Under the pieces are notes generated by a model, which made no database searches, was not told the origin of the DNA, and saw only the letters and a program-made list of their open reading frames with translations. A stretch of DNA of 41,970 nt from Agaribacterium haliotis (lineage in GTDB: Bacteria; Pseudomonadota; Gammaproteobacteria; Pseudomonadales; Cellvibrionaceae). Each line of letters starts with the position of its first letter. Positions within the stretch are counted from its first letter, which is position 1. The position numbers were made by a program, and so were the translations under genes. Location: contig NZ_NKQJ01000013.1 in NCBI RefSeq assembly GCF_002312815.1, positions 110,723-152,692 on the forward strand, written 5' to 3'. Shown piece by piece: positions 15,966 through 25,328 of the stretch.

Positions 15966-18900
15966 ATGCGCATAAATGCTGTGTTTTTAACGCTGTGTTT
16001 GTTGCTGCTGGCTCAGCCAGTAATGTCAATTCAGGCAAATCAGCTCAGTAACTTGCCTTTGTCACTGGGTGAGCAAGTTAAACCCAACGTTTTATTTTTA
16101 TTAGATGACTCGGGCTCTATGGAGAGCGAGATTCGTTTGACGCCGGGTGCTTTAGCGATAACGGATTATAGGCTGCACGAAAAAACCGGTAGTGACGATG
16201 AGCGCAATATCGGCGCAGCTTACAATAAATACGATACTTGGACTGTTGCGGAACAAAGCAATGGCCCAGATCGATGTTATGCTAGTCACAGAGAACTGCT
16301 TCGCCTATGCAAAGGCTATAACGCGCTCGCCTTTGATCCGCAGCTCAGCTATAAACCGTGGTTTGGTTTTACCGATGCGGACATTAATGCCGCGCTGCTT
16401 TACCCTACGGAAAAAGGCCCTGACAAGGTGGCGAATACTCAGACAGTCGATCTGCAAGCTCTGCCTAGTGGGGGATCGCTTTTTTCTGTTGACCCACTGC
16501 AGCGCGGTTACGGTTATGTGCGGTGGGATGATGCGGCTAAGCTTGGAAGCTTTGAGCAAGGTGAATGCGGAGAGTTATCTGGCTTTTCCGATGTCAAAAT
16601 TGACAACAGCCATTTTATGCCCGTCGGGCTAATGAGCCAGAAGGAAAAACAGAATTACGCCAACTGGTTTGTCTACCATCGCAAGCCCCGTTTTGTTGTG
16701 ACAGCATCAATGTTGGATCTTATTCATCAGACAAACTTAAGAGTTGGCCTCGCAACAATTAATAATGATGCCGATGTAGCTACAGAAATAAAAGATACCG
16801 TTGACAACGTTGGCTTAGCTACGGCGCACAAACAGGCCTTGCTCGAGGCGATTGTTGAGCTCGGCCAGAATAAGATGACTCCGCTTCGCCGATCCTTGGA
16901 AAACGCCGGGCGCTACTACTGGGGTAAGAGTGTTGATAAGTCTTTCGTAAGTGATTCCACTGCACCGCCCAGCCCCATTTTATCAGCACAGGAAGGTGGG
17001 GCTTGTCAGCATAATTATACTGTGTTGATAACCGATGCCGCTGCCAATGAAGGTGATGTGCCGCGCTACGAAGGTGACTATGGCAACGCGGATGGTGATA
17101 TTAATCAGCCTTATGCTGGCTATCCCTACGCAGATGCCTATTCAGGCAGTCTCGCAGATATCGCCATGCATTTTTATGCAGCAGATATGTCGGCGCTGGC
17201 CAATAAGGTTCGTTCAAAAAATCCCGCCGATAACAACCCCGGCCAGCATATGCTGACCTACAGTATTGCCTTTGCTTTGCCGGGAGCGATTACAGGGCCT
17301 TTACCCAGCGCTACTTCCAGCAGTGACGGGAAAATAAGCTGGATAAATGTACCGCTTACTTGGCCCAGGCCGGCAGTAACCGCTGAAGATAAAAGTGCCG
17401 TCGATGATTTGCTGCACGCTGCGCTAAATGGGCGGGGTAGCTTTTACGCCGCGCTTAGCCCTAAGGCTGTGCAAGCGGGTTTACATGCTATGGTCGAGAG
17501 CATATTAAATCACTCGGAGTTAGCGTCAGCGCCTGCGGTGCTTAACGCCTCAAGTTGCAAGTACGGCAGCTATATTTACCAAAGCAGTTTCTTTCCACAG
17601 CACTGGAGTGGGGATCTGCGCGCGTTTATGTTATCAGGCGGAAAAAATACTGCTGCGACCGGAGAGCCATTGTTTTCCGCTGCCGAGCTTCTTAAAAATC
17701 GGCTAGCTGCGCCGCAGCTCGGGCACACTGATCGGCGTATAGTTACCTACAACGGTGTAAAAGGTGTGGCATTTCGCGCGCCTAAAAACCTTAATACGCT
17801 TTCTGAAAATGAGCTCAGTGCAGCGCAACTTGCCGACCTTCGCTTCGGGCAAGTGGCTGAGCAAAAATATATTGAGGCGATTGTTGCGTGGATACGCGGT
17901 GACAACAGTGATACGCGTTTTCGAGCTCGCTCGGGGGCTTATGTCTTGGGCGATATTGTTCACTCGATTCCACAGTTCGTGGCAAAGCCAGAGCAGCCCT
18001 ATCCTAACCATATAGAAAGTGCCTCCGTACCATATCAGGCCTTTGTCACGGCGAATATAGGCCGACCAGGGATTATTTATGTTGGCGCTAATGACGGCAT
18101 GTTACACGCATTTGATGCAGATACTGGTGAAGAGCTCTTTGCCTATATTCCCGGCTTAGTGTTTAGCGATAAAAATAAGCGGGGATTACATTGGCTCGCC
18201 GACCCCGAGTACACTCACAAAGCTTATGTTGATGCTACACCAACGATTGCGGATGTTGTTATCGACCGCCAGTGGCGAACGTATTTAGTCGGTGCTCTTG
18301 GCGCAGGTGGTAGGGGGCTTTATGTTCTGGACATCACGAATCCGGAGAGCTTCAGCTCAGAGCAACAAGTTGCCAGAGCAATTAAAAATGAATTTATTGA
18401 TGACAAGCTCGGTTATGGTTTTTCCCGCCCACAACTTACAAAGTTAAACAACGGTGAGTGGGCGGCGATTTTTGGCAACGGTTATGGCAACGACGCTGAA
18501 AGTGGCGGTGACGGTCAGGCGTATTTATATGTTTTATATCTAGATGGCCGGGCAGAGAGCGATGGCAATCGCTCTTTTCGTCGCATTGCTACGGGCCTTG
18601 GCCCAGCCTCAAATAGCGCTTGTGCTGATATAAAAAAATGCAATGGTTTGTCGTCGCCGACTTTGATTGATCTTAACAGCGATGCCATTGTCGATAGGGT
18701 CTATGCCGGTGACCTATATGGAAATATGTGGGCCTTTGACCTCTCTTCCCCGGATGCCAGTCAGTGGCAGGTGGCGCACACAAAAAACGGCAAGCCGCAA
18801 CCCTTATTTAGTACCTGCAACAGCAATGGGCCGTGTATGAGCGCAGATCAACCCATTACGGTTGCGCCGGCGGTGGTTGGCCATGCTGAAAAAGGCGCAG

Positions 18901-19472
18901 CTGATACAGAGCCAAATACCTTTGTTTTATTTGGTACCGGGCAGTACTTAACCCAAGCCGATATTAATAACGATCATACTCAAAGTTTTTATGGCGTTTG
19001 GGATAGTGGGGTCGGTGGGCTCAGCCCGAACAATTTACAGCGCCAGACGATTTCGCAGGCTAGTGTGGCAATACCTTATCGGCGCTTAAGTAATCATGCG
19101 GTTGATTACAGCAAAGCTAAGGGCTGGCGAATGGATTTGCCTGCGAGCGGTGAGCGCGTTTTTGTTAATCCTGTGGCAGTGGGTGAACTTATATTATTTG
19201 CCTCGTGGTCGCCAAACAATGAAAAATGCGAGCGAGGTGGTCAAGGTCATCTAATGGCAGCCGGCATTTTTAGCGGCACAACACCGAGTTTTCAGGTGTT
19301 TAATTACGACGTCGCTCAAGCTTCGGTAACACTCGATCAGCTACCACTTGATTTACTTTTCTCTGACAGCAAAGCTTTTGTTCCGGGGCGAGATGGCGAT
19401 ATTAATGTTGTTGAGACTCTGGTGAGCCCAAAAACAAAGTCGCGCCGGGTTAATTGGTCCATTCTTCGATAG
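15966..19472 (+). CDS. pilY1: Canonical PilY1 with vWA MIDAS and calcium-loop propeller (cassette C)
   Basis: 1168 residues from ATG 15966, supported by GGTGGA about 5 bp upstream and a signal peptide (MRINAVFLTL, cleavage near VMS). The open frame continues upstream into pilX but that part is not needed. Residues 47-51 are DDSGS, the DxSxS MIDAS of a von Willebrand A domain. The propeller shows WIRGDN, VLGDIVHSIP, IIYVGANDGMLHAFDADTGEE (about residue 703) and DLNSDAIVDRVYAGDL (about 902). The last matches the DxNxDxxxD calcium loop needed for PilY1 to oppose retraction in P. aeruginosa. The length equals the P. aeruginosa protein. The C-terminus (VNWSILR) lacks the SWREI ending of the other two copies. 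This is the best candidate for the housekeeping PilY1. Confidence 0.93.
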   Translation: MRINAVFLTLCLLLLAQPVMSIQANQLSNLPLSLGEQVKPNVLFLLDDSGSMESEIRLTPGALAITDYRLHEKTGSDDERNIGAAYNKYDTWTVAEQSNGPDRCYASHRELLRLCKGYNALAFDPQLSYKPWFGFTDADINAALLYPTEKGPDKVANTQTVDLQALPSGGSLFSVDPLQRGYGYVRWDDAAKLGSFEQGECGELSGFSDVKIDNSHFMPVGLMSQKEKQNYANWFVYHRKPRFVVTASMLDLIHQTNLRVGLATINNDADVATEIKDTVDNVGLATAHKQALLEAIVELGQNKMTPLRRSLENAGRYYWGKSVDKSFVSDSTAPPSPILSAQEGGACQHNYTVLITDAAANEGDVPRYEGDYGNADGDINQPYAGYPYADAYSGSLADIAMHFYAADMSALANKVRSKNPADNNPGQHMLTYSIAFALPGAITGPLPSATSSSDGKISWINVPLTWPRPAVTAEDKSAVDDLLHAALNGRGSFYAALSPKAVQAGLHAMVESILNHSELASAPAVLNASSCKYGSYIYQSSFFPQHWSGDLRAFMLSGGKNTAATGEPLFSAAELLKNRLAAPQLGHTDRRIVTYNGVKGVAFRAPKNLNTLSENELSAAQLADLRFGQVAEQKYIEAIVAWIRGDNSDTRFRARSGAYVLGDIVHSIPQFVAKPEQPYPNHIESASVPYQAFVTANIGRPGIIYVGANDGMLHAFDADTGEELFAYIPGLVFSDKNKRGLHWLADPEYTHKAYVDATPTIADVVIDRQWRTYLVGALGAGGRGLYVLDITNPESFSSEQQVARAIKNEFIDDKLGYGFSRPQLTKLNNGEWAAIFGNGYGNDAESGGDGQAYLYVLYLDGRAESDGNRSFRRIATGLGPASNSACADIKKCNGLSSPTLIDLNSDAIVDRVYAGDLYGNMWAFDLSSPDASQWQVAHTKNGKPQPLFSTCNSNGPCMSADQPITVAPAVVGHAEKGAADTEPNTFVLFGTGQYLTQADINNDHTQSFYGVWDSGVGGLSPNNLQRQTISQASVAIPYRRLSNHAVDYSKAKGWRMDLPASGERVFVNPVAVGELILFASWSPNNEKCERGGQGHLMAAGIFSGTTPSFQVFNYDVAQASVTLDQLPLDLLFSDSKAFVPGRDGDINVVETLVSPKTKSRRVNWSILR

Positions 19473-19484
19473 AGTTTTGATTTA

Positions 19485-19907
19485 ATGCAAAGAGCTCGCA
19501 CTGGGTTTACCTTAATTGAATTGATCACGGTATTAGCGATTGTCGCGGTTCTTGCTGCGGTGGCGCTGCCGTCGTACCAAGCCTCGATTGAACGCGGCCG
19601 CCGAGCGGATGCCAAGGCTCTTTTAATGCATGTTGTCTCCCGCCAGGAGAGCTTGTTTACGGAAATGATTAGCTACAGCTCGGTTTATTCTGATTTGGGG
19701 CTTACTTCCGATAAAAGCCCGGAGGGGCACTACCAGCTTCATATCGAGACGGGGCCTTCTGGTTGTGGGCCCGCCGCGACTAAGTGCACTTATTTTAAAG
19801 TTGCCGCGATCAGCCTAAAAAGCAGTGATCAATGCACACGTTTGAGCTTGGACAGTCGTGGTACCCGAAGCAGTGCGGGCGCCGATACGGATTTTTGCTG
19901 GCGTTAA
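19485..19907 (+). CDS. pilE: PilE-like minor type IV pilin (cassette C)
   Basis: A 140-residue prepilin with leader MQRARTG, cleaved before FTLIELITVLAIVAVLAAVALPSYQASIERGRRADAK (Glu+5 and Pro22 present). Two Cys pairs are likely: SGCGPAATKC, and QCTRLSL with the terminal FCWR. It starts 12 bp after pilY1 and ends cassette C. Its TAA stop overlaps the stop of the convergent GspH-type gene at a TTAA. No hairpin terminator is seen between the two genes. Role: minor pilin of the tip complex, as for the PilE-like proteins ending the other two cassettes. Confidence 0.9.
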   Translation: MQRARTGFTLIELITVLAIVAVLAAVALPSYQASIERGRRADAKALLMHVVSRQESLFTEMISYSSVYSDLGLTSDKSPEGHYQLHIETGPSGCGPAATKCTYFKVAAISLKSSDQCTRLSLDSRGTRSSAGADTDFCWR

Positions 19908-20428
19908 CCACAACTCGCCTGGAGCTGCGATTCGGCGACTTTGCGGATGCGGCCGCTGCGGTAGACGATTAGTTGGCGCTTGATTGTTTCGGTATCATTG
20001 CACCAGTAAAAACGTCCACTTTGAAATAGTGTTGAACCGCGAAGATCAAAACGCACAAACGCCTTGTTGCCAAACGAGCGCCAGCGCACACGGTGTTGAC
20101 TGCTCAAGCCCTTGTGCAAGCTGAGTAGACTTTCATGCTCATCCCGTACTTCGTTTTGATTGCTGTCAACAAAGACCATGCGATCCAGGTTCCAATCATT
20201 GTTGCACTTTTGCTGATCTTTGCTTGGGCAAACGATGGTGTGCTGGCGGGAATTAATCGCATGGCTGCGCGCATAATTTAGCTCAACGGCAATTAAATTT
20301 AGCGCGTAGTCAGCGCGTTTTTTCTGAACAAAATGATTCATATTCGGCACTGCGATGCCGCATAAAATAGCGACAATGCTCAAGCTAAATACAAGGTTGA
20401 GCACGGTTAAACCCTGCTGCTTTGGCAT
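19904..20428 (-). CDS. fimT: FimT/GspH-type pseudopilin with Asn in place of Glu+5
   Basis: A 174-residue protein with a strong ribosome site (AAGGAGG). The leader MPKQQG is followed by LTVLNLVFSLSIVAILCGIAVPNM, so the +5 position is Asn rather than the near-invariant Glu. The head has the GspH/FimT features LIAVELNYARSHAINSRQHTIVCPS, a central RWRSFGNKAFVRFDLRG, and QLIVYRSGRIRKV with a terminal Cys. FimT of Acinetobacter and Legionella binds DNA during natural transformation through a basic C-terminal region. The tail here (SGRIRKV) is similarly basic, but that role is inference. It lies 108 bp downstream of pilR on the same strand and may be cotranscribed with pilSR. Confidence 0.8.
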   Translation of the reverse strand: MPKQQGLTVLNLVFSLSIVAILCGIAVPNMNHFVQKKRADYALNLIAVELNYARSHAINSRQHTIVCPSKDQQKCNNDWNLDRMVFVDSNQNEVRDEHESLLSLHKGLSSQHRVRWRSFGNKAFVRFDLRGSTLFQSGRFYWCNDTETIKRQLIVYRSGRIRKVAESQLQASCG

Positions 20429-20536
20429 GGCTTCCTCCTTGAAGCGGGTGCGATAGGCCTTTGCTCCTTGCTCGGCCTACGGTCGGTGTTCTACTGCTTA
20501 TTTAATTGTTGTTTCAGCTCTGCTCTACAAGAAATA

Positions 20537-21937
20537 CTAGTTTTCTTCGCTGTCGTTTTGATTGTCCAGGTCGAGTTTTTTAAGACGGTAGCGAAAGCTC
20601 CTAAAACTGATACCGAGGGTTTTGGCCGCGTTGGTTTTGTTCCAGCGGTCTTTCTCAAGCGCATCGAGTAAAATTTCTTTTTCTATCTCTTCGAGGTAGG
20701 CGTCGATTGAGCCGCAGGCCAGGGCTTGCTTAAAGTGATTGGTGCTGCTGGCCCTGGGCATGCCCGTTTGTTCATCATCGAGGATGGCCGCTTGCAGCTG
20801 CAGATCTTCAGTGCCTATTTTTTCGTGATCACACAGGGTAAATGCGCGTTCTAGAATATTTTCCAGCTCGCGAATATTTCCGGGGAACGAGTATTGTTTG
20901 AGTTTATCCAAGGCCTCGGCGCTAATGCTGGTGTGCTCATCGCCAAGATCGCTGTCTAAGCGGCTTAGGATATGCTTTACCAGCGGTTTGATATCTTCTC
21001 TGCGTTCCCGAAGGGGCGGTACATCGAGTTGAATAACATTGAGGCGATAAAACAGATCCTGGCGAAATTCGCCTTTGCTGACCAGCGCATTTAAATCTTT
21101 ATGTGTTGCAGAAAGTATACGCACATCAACGTTGACTTCGTTTTGTGTGCCGACAGGGCGAACGGCTTTTTCCTGAATCGCGCGCAGTATTTTTACCTGC
21201 ATGGATAGCGGCAGGTCGGCAACTTCATCTAAAAACAGTGTGCCGCCGCTCGCCGCCTGAAACAGGCCTTCACTGTCTTGGTGGGCGCCGGTAAATGCGC
21301 CTTTTTTGTAGCCAAAAAACTCACTTTCAACAAGCTCCGATGGAATTGCACCGCAGTTAACCGGGACAAAAGCCTGATCGGCGCGCGGGCCGAGTTTGTG
21401 AATAGCGCGGGCGACAAGCTCTTTACCCGTGCCCGATTCACCACTGATATAAACTGGGGCTTGTGAGCGAGCCAGCTTTTTGATTGAAGACTTAAGCTTT
21501 AATACGGCACTCGACTCACCAATGATATCGATTTGGCCATCGATCTCGTCGTTTGTTGACGTTTGCAGCTGGCTGGAGCTAACCGCAGCATCGACAAGCT
21601 GGCGTAACGCTTTTAGGTCGACAGGCTTATTGAGAAAGTCAAACGCTCCTGCCTTCATCGCTTCGATTGCCGTGTCCATATTGCCGTGCGCGGTAATCAC
21701 CGCCACGGGCAAACCGGGCAAGTTTGCCTGAATGTAGCGCACAACATCCAAGCCTGTGCCATCGGGCAATTTCATATCCGTCAGGCAAATATTGTATTCA
21801 TTGTCTTTTAAATAGGTGAAGGCCTCGCCGACATCGGCGGCGGCGTCGCAGTCCATGCCCATGCGCAGCAGGGTCAGACTTAACAGCTCGCGGATATCTG
21901 GTTCGTCATCAATAATTAAAGCGCGTGTGTTTCTCAT
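20537..21937 (-). CDS. pilR: PilR, sigma-54-dependent response regulator
   Basis: 466 residues, NtrC-type architecture. The receiver domain has acidic pocket DDE (10-12), phospho-acceptor Asp54 (LTDMKLPDGTG) and Lys104. The AAA+ domain has Walker A GESGTGKE (166-173), the sigma-54 contact loop GAFTGA (213-218) and Walker B TLFLDE. The C-terminal Fis-type helix-turn-helix is WNKTNAAKTLGISFRSFRYRLKKL. PilR, phosphorylated by PilS, activates sigma-54 transcription of the major pilin gene pilA, which is not in this window. It lies 3 bp after pilS in one operon. The pilin-gene neighbourhood supports PilR over other NtrC-family members. Confidence 0.93.
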   Translation of the reverse strand: MRNTRALIIDDEPDIRELLSLTLLRMGMDCDAAADVGEAFTYLKDNEYNICLTDMKLPDGTGLDVVRYIQANLPGLPVAVITAHGNMDTAIEAMKAGAFDFLNKPVDLKALRQLVDAAVSSSQLQTSTNDEIDGQIDIIGESSAVLKLKSSIKKLARSQAPVYISGESGTGKELVARAIHKLGPRADQAFVPVNCGAIPSELVESEFFGYKKGAFTGAHQDSEGLFQAASGGTLFLDEVADLPLSMQVKILRAIQEKAVRPVGTQNEVNVDVRILSATHKDLNALVSKGEFRQDLFYRLNVIQLDVPPLRERREDIKPLVKHILSRLDSDLGDEHTSISAEALDKLKQYSFPGNIRELENILERAFTLCDHEKIGTEDLQLQAAILDDEQTGMPRASSTNHFKQALACGSIDAYLEEIEKEILLDALEKDRWNKTNAAKTLGISFRSFRYRLKKLDLDNQNDSEEN

Positions 21938-21940
21938 GGT

Positions 21941-23560
21941 CTATCGCATGCGTTGGTAATGTGAGAAGTCTATACGAAAACAGCTAAGTTTGTTGGCGTT
22001 GCGGCGGTAGTGCAGGTTGGCATTATTAATTTGCGCAAGTTCGCGGCTGATATACAGGCCCAAGCCTGAGCCCTGGCTGTCGGTGGTGTAAAATGGCTCA
22101 AAAATTTCGTTGAGCTTTTCATCGTCTATACCTTTGCCGTAATCAATCACCTCAATGTAGGCGCGCTCGTCATTGTGTGCGACGCCCGCTTCGAGCTCGA
22201 TGCGCGCTTCGCCAGTTTGCTTTTGACTGTAACGCAAACCGTTATCCACCAAGTTTGATAGGATTTGACTCAAGTGAGTCGGATCAAATTTTGTAAGCAG
22301 TGAGCTTGAGTGTACATGTAGGTTGATTGCGCCCTGACGGTGGGCCTGGTGGTCATTAATAAAATGCGGCAGCCAGGTTGCCAGATTGATCTGTTCCGGT
22401 TTGGGTTCGCGCCGGCGGCTGAGGTTTAAGGTATTTTCGATAATGTCGTTGACGCGAACGCTATTGTTTAAAATGATTTCGGTCAGGCGCCGCTCGCTCT
22501 TTGGCAGCTCATCGCTCTCGTTGAGCAGTTGCGCCGCATGCGACATCGCCCCGAGTGGATTGCGGATCTCGTGGGCAATGCTTGCCGCGAGCCGCCCCAG
22601 TGAGGCGAGTTTTAGCTGCTGAGCTTGTTGCAAAAAACTGCCGTAGTCTTCCAGGTAAAAAATCGTCTTGCCCTGCTCGTTTTCATCGAGGTGGGAGGCG
22701 CTAAGTTTTAATTGGGCGCCGCTAACACTGCGAATAACGGTACTACTTTTTTCTTCGAGCAAGCGTTGCCAGTCGTTTAGCAGCGGCGCTATTTCTTTGT
22801 AATCGGCGATTAGGCTGCCATATTCTGTTTGTGTATTATCGAGGCCTAACAGCAGCTTGGCTGAGCTGTTCATTAGTTCTATGCGCTTGGCAGCATCGAC
22901 AACGATAATACCGGTTTGCATACGAGTGATGATATTTTGTGCAATAAATTGCAAGTTCTTTATTTGTCGGTTGCGCTCTTCACTTTCGGCACTTTCTTGT
23001 CTGAGCTTGGTGCTAACGTGACTTAAGGTAAAGCTGACGATAAACGCTACCAAGCCGAGCAAGCCGCTGGTAAAAATCGTTTTGGTTGGGTTTTTATCGT
23101 AATCCTGTAGCAGCCAGGCCTCGAGCAACAGGCCGATGCTAATTAGCGCCGCGTAGGCGTAGGCAACCTGGGCGCGCACAAACATCGAACTCATCGCAAC
23201 ACTGACAATCAACAGATACGGCAGCCCGCTTTCAATACCTTTACTGGCGTGGATGAGTAAAAACAGCGCGGCGATATCCGTGATAAAAAACAGGTGGAGA
23301 AAGTAGGGGCTGTATTTGGTGCTGTGACTTGGGCGCAGCAGCAGGCTTAAGCAGACCATTGCGAGATAAGCGAGGCTGACCTGGCTGTAGAGTACCGATG
23401 ACAGGGCGCCGAGCACTTCTCCGGCGACGCCTGAAAAGTGCATACCAACTAAAAGTGCGGCCAGGACCAAGCGGTAGTAGAGATAGACTTGCAGGGCTTG
23501 TTGACTGAAATCACGGCGCGGGGCCGGGCTGTTTTGCATTGATATTCCGTTTTGCTTCAT
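21941..23560 (-). CDS. pilS: PilS, membrane sensor histidine kinase
   Basis: 539 residues. About six hydrophobic segments lie between residues 22 and 185, the PilS membrane module that senses PilA in the inner membrane. A PAS-like region follows (QNIITRMQTGIIVVDAAKRIELMN), then the HisKA box SIAHEIRNPLG with phospho-acceptor His330. The ATPase domain has N-box LSNLVDNGLRYS, G1 YGKGIDDEK and G2 GSGLGLYISRE. It partners the adjacent PilR. An alternative start at the eighth codon (23539) has GGA at a better distance and is plausible. The gene is divergent from nadE with only 54 bp between them, so both promoters must lie there. Confidence 0.93.
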   Translation of the reverse strand: MKQNGISMQNSPAPRRDFSQQALQVYLYYRLVLAALLVGMHFSGVAGEVLGALSSVLYSQVSLAYLAMVCLSLLLRPSHSTKYSPYFLHLFFITDIAALFLLIHASKGIESGLPYLLIVSVAMSSMFVRAQVAYAYAALISIGLLLEAWLLQDYDKNPTKTIFTSGLLGLVAFIVSFTLSHVSTKLRQESAESEERNRQIKNLQFIAQNIITRMQTGIIVVDAAKRIELMNSSAKLLLGLDNTQTEYGSLIADYKEIAPLLNDWQRLLEEKSSTVIRSVSGAQLKLSASHLDENEQGKTIFYLEDYGSFLQQAQQLKLASLGRLAASIAHEIRNPLGAMSHAAQLLNESDELPKSERRLTEIILNNSVRVNDIIENTLNLSRRREPKPEQINLATWLPHFINDHQAHRQGAINLHVHSSSLLTKFDPTHLSQILSNLVDNGLRYSQKQTGEARIELEAGVAHNDERAYIEVIDYGKGIDDEKLNEIFEPFYTTDSQGSGLGLYISRELAQINNANLHYRRNANKLSCFRIDFSHYQRMR

Positions 23561-23614
23561 TTTCTACTTTAGCGGACAATACCGCCCTCGCTGCATTACC
23601 GGAGTTTTCCCAGC

Positions 23615-25246
23615 ATGTCCAAATTAAGCCTCGCCCTGGCGCAACTGAACCCCCTTGTCGGCGATATAGACGGCAACGCTCAGTTAATCCTGCAAACAGC
23701 GCGCGATATTTTAGCAGAGAAGGCCGTTGATTTAGTGCTTTTCCCCGAGTTAACGCTCTGCGGTTATCCGCCTGAGGATTTGTTGCTACGGCCGAGTTTA
23801 CAGCGACGTGTCGATAGAGCGTTGCAGGTACTGATCGATGCCAGGCTGCCCTGCGCCCTGGTGGTTGGTTACCCCCGCCAGAGCGAGCGCGGCTTGTTGA
23901 ATATGGCCGGTGTGATTGTCGATGGGCAGCTCTTGTTTGAATACGCCAAACGCTGCTTGCCGAATTATCAGGTTTTTGATGAAAAGCGTTATTTTGTCGA
24001 GGGTCAGAGCAAAGCGGAGTTTGAGTTCAAAGGTGTCAAACTGGCGCTGAGCATCTGTGAAGACATTTGGGATGGCAGCCCGCTCGAAGAGCTCAAAACT
24101 GAAAATATCGATTTGGTGTTGAACTTAAATGCCTCGCCGTTTCATCGCGATAAACAAGCCGAGCGCGAGCGCCTGGTCGCCAAGCGAGCAGAGATGATTC
24201 AGGCTCCAATAGCCTATGTAAATCAAGTTGGCGGGCAAGACGAGCTGGTTTTTGACGGCGGCTCATTTGCCATCAACGCCGATGCTTCGCTGGCGGCCAG
24301 AGCGAGCTTGTTTAAACAGCAAAACATCTTGCTTGAGCTTGATCAGGGGCGCTTGTCTGGCGCAGGTGATCAGGCGATCAACCGAGACTATGACAGTGAC
24401 AAGCTCGCGTGTATTTACGATGCGCTGGTGCTCGGTGTGCGCGACTACGTCAATAAGAACGGCTTTAAAGGGGTGGTGCTCGGTTTATCGGGGGGCATCG
24501 ATTCCGCGTTGACACTCGCCGTTGCGGTCGATGCGCTCGGTGCAGAGCGTGTGCAGGCTGTGATGATGCCGTTTCACTATACCTCGCAGATGAGTAAAGA
24601 CGATGCCAGCGAGCAGGCCAGGCGCATGGGCGTTGAATACCACTCTATAGGCATCGAGCATATTTATGAGCAGTTTATGCTGGCGCTTGAGCCCGTGTTA
24701 GCAGGCAGCAAACGCGATACCACCGAAGAAAATCTGCAGGCGCGCAGCCGCGGTGTATTGTTGATGGCCATCTCCAACAAACTTGGCTACCTGGTACTTA
24801 CCACCGGAAACAAGAGCGAGATGTCGGTTGGCTACGCGACGCTGTACGGAGATATGGCCGGTGGCCTCGACGTGCTTAAGGATGTGCCGAAGGTGACGGT
24901 ATTTGAGCTGGCGCGTTACCGCAATACGCGTTCCGATGTGATCCCGGAAAATGTGATTACACGCCCGCCATCGGCTGAATTGGCCCCGGACCAGGTCGAC
25001 AGTGACTCGTTGCCAGACTATGAGGTACTCGACCAAATTCTGCAGTTGTATGTTGAAGAAGACCAGAGCGCCGAAGCGATTATTGCGCGCGGTTTTGATG
25101 CCGCTGATGTGCGCAAGGTGCTGCGCTTAGTTGATGTGAACGAATACAAACGCCGCCAAGCGCCAGTTGGTATTCGCATATCCAGCCGCGCATTTGGCCG
25201 CGACCGGCGCTATCCAATTACCAATGGTTGGAAAATTGGCGATTAA
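23615..25246 (+). CDS. nadE: Glutamine-dependent NAD+ synthetase
   Basis: 543 residues; makes NAD from deamido-NAD, ATP and glutamine in the cytoplasm. The N-terminal nitrilase-fold glutaminase has the triad Glu45 (FPELTLCGYPPEDLL), Lys112 (YAKRCLPNY) and Cys148 (LSICEDIWDG). The C-terminal synthetase has the PP-loop SGGIDS (292-297) and the conserved TTGNKSEMSVGYATLYGDMAGG. The length suits the compact glutaminase-synthetase form. A GGAG sits just upstream of the ATG. It is convergent with bamD. I do not recall nadE at this place in the P. aeruginosa pilRS-bamD region, so the locus differs there. Confidence 0.95.
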   Translation: MSKLSLALAQLNPLVGDIDGNAQLILQTARDILAEKAVDLVLFPELTLCGYPPEDLLLRPSLQRRVDRALQVLIDARLPCALVVGYPRQSERGLLNMAGVIVDGQLLFEYAKRCLPNYQVFDEKRYFVEGQSKAEFEFKGVKLALSICEDIWDGSPLEELKTENIDLVLNLNASPFHRDKQAERERLVAKRAEMIQAPIAYVNQVGGQDELVFDGGSFAINADASLAARASLFKQQNILLELDQGRLSGAGDQAINRDYDSDKLACIYDALVLGVRDYVNKNGFKGVVLGLSGGIDSALTLAVAVDALGAERVQAVMMPFHYTSQMSKDDASEQARRMGVEYHSIGIEHIYEQFMLALEPVLAGSKRDTTEENLQARSRGVLLMAISNKLGYLVLTTGNKSEMSVGYATLYGDMAGGLDVLKDVPKVTVFELARYRNTRSDVIPENVITRPPSAELAPDQVDSDSLPDYEVLDQILQLYVEEDQSAEAIIARGFDAADVRKVLRLVDVNEYKRRQAPVGIRISSRAFGRDRRYPITNGWKIGD

Positions 25247-25289
25247 TATTTAGCCGCGAGTGGGGAAGCGGGGTGAGCTTTCGTTGGCT

Positions 25290-25313
25290 GGGCAAATGCA
25301 CACGCACTTGCCC
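25290..25313. terminator. Possible hairpin between convergent nadE and bamD
   Basis: GGGCAA-A-TGC pairs with GCA-C-TTGCCC (one A-C mismatch, 4-nt loop), 43 bp after the nadE stop and 16 bp from the bamD stop. There is no clean T-run on either side, so termination activity is uncertain. Confidence 0.3.
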
Positions 25314-25328
25314 AAGTGTTGGGCGGCT

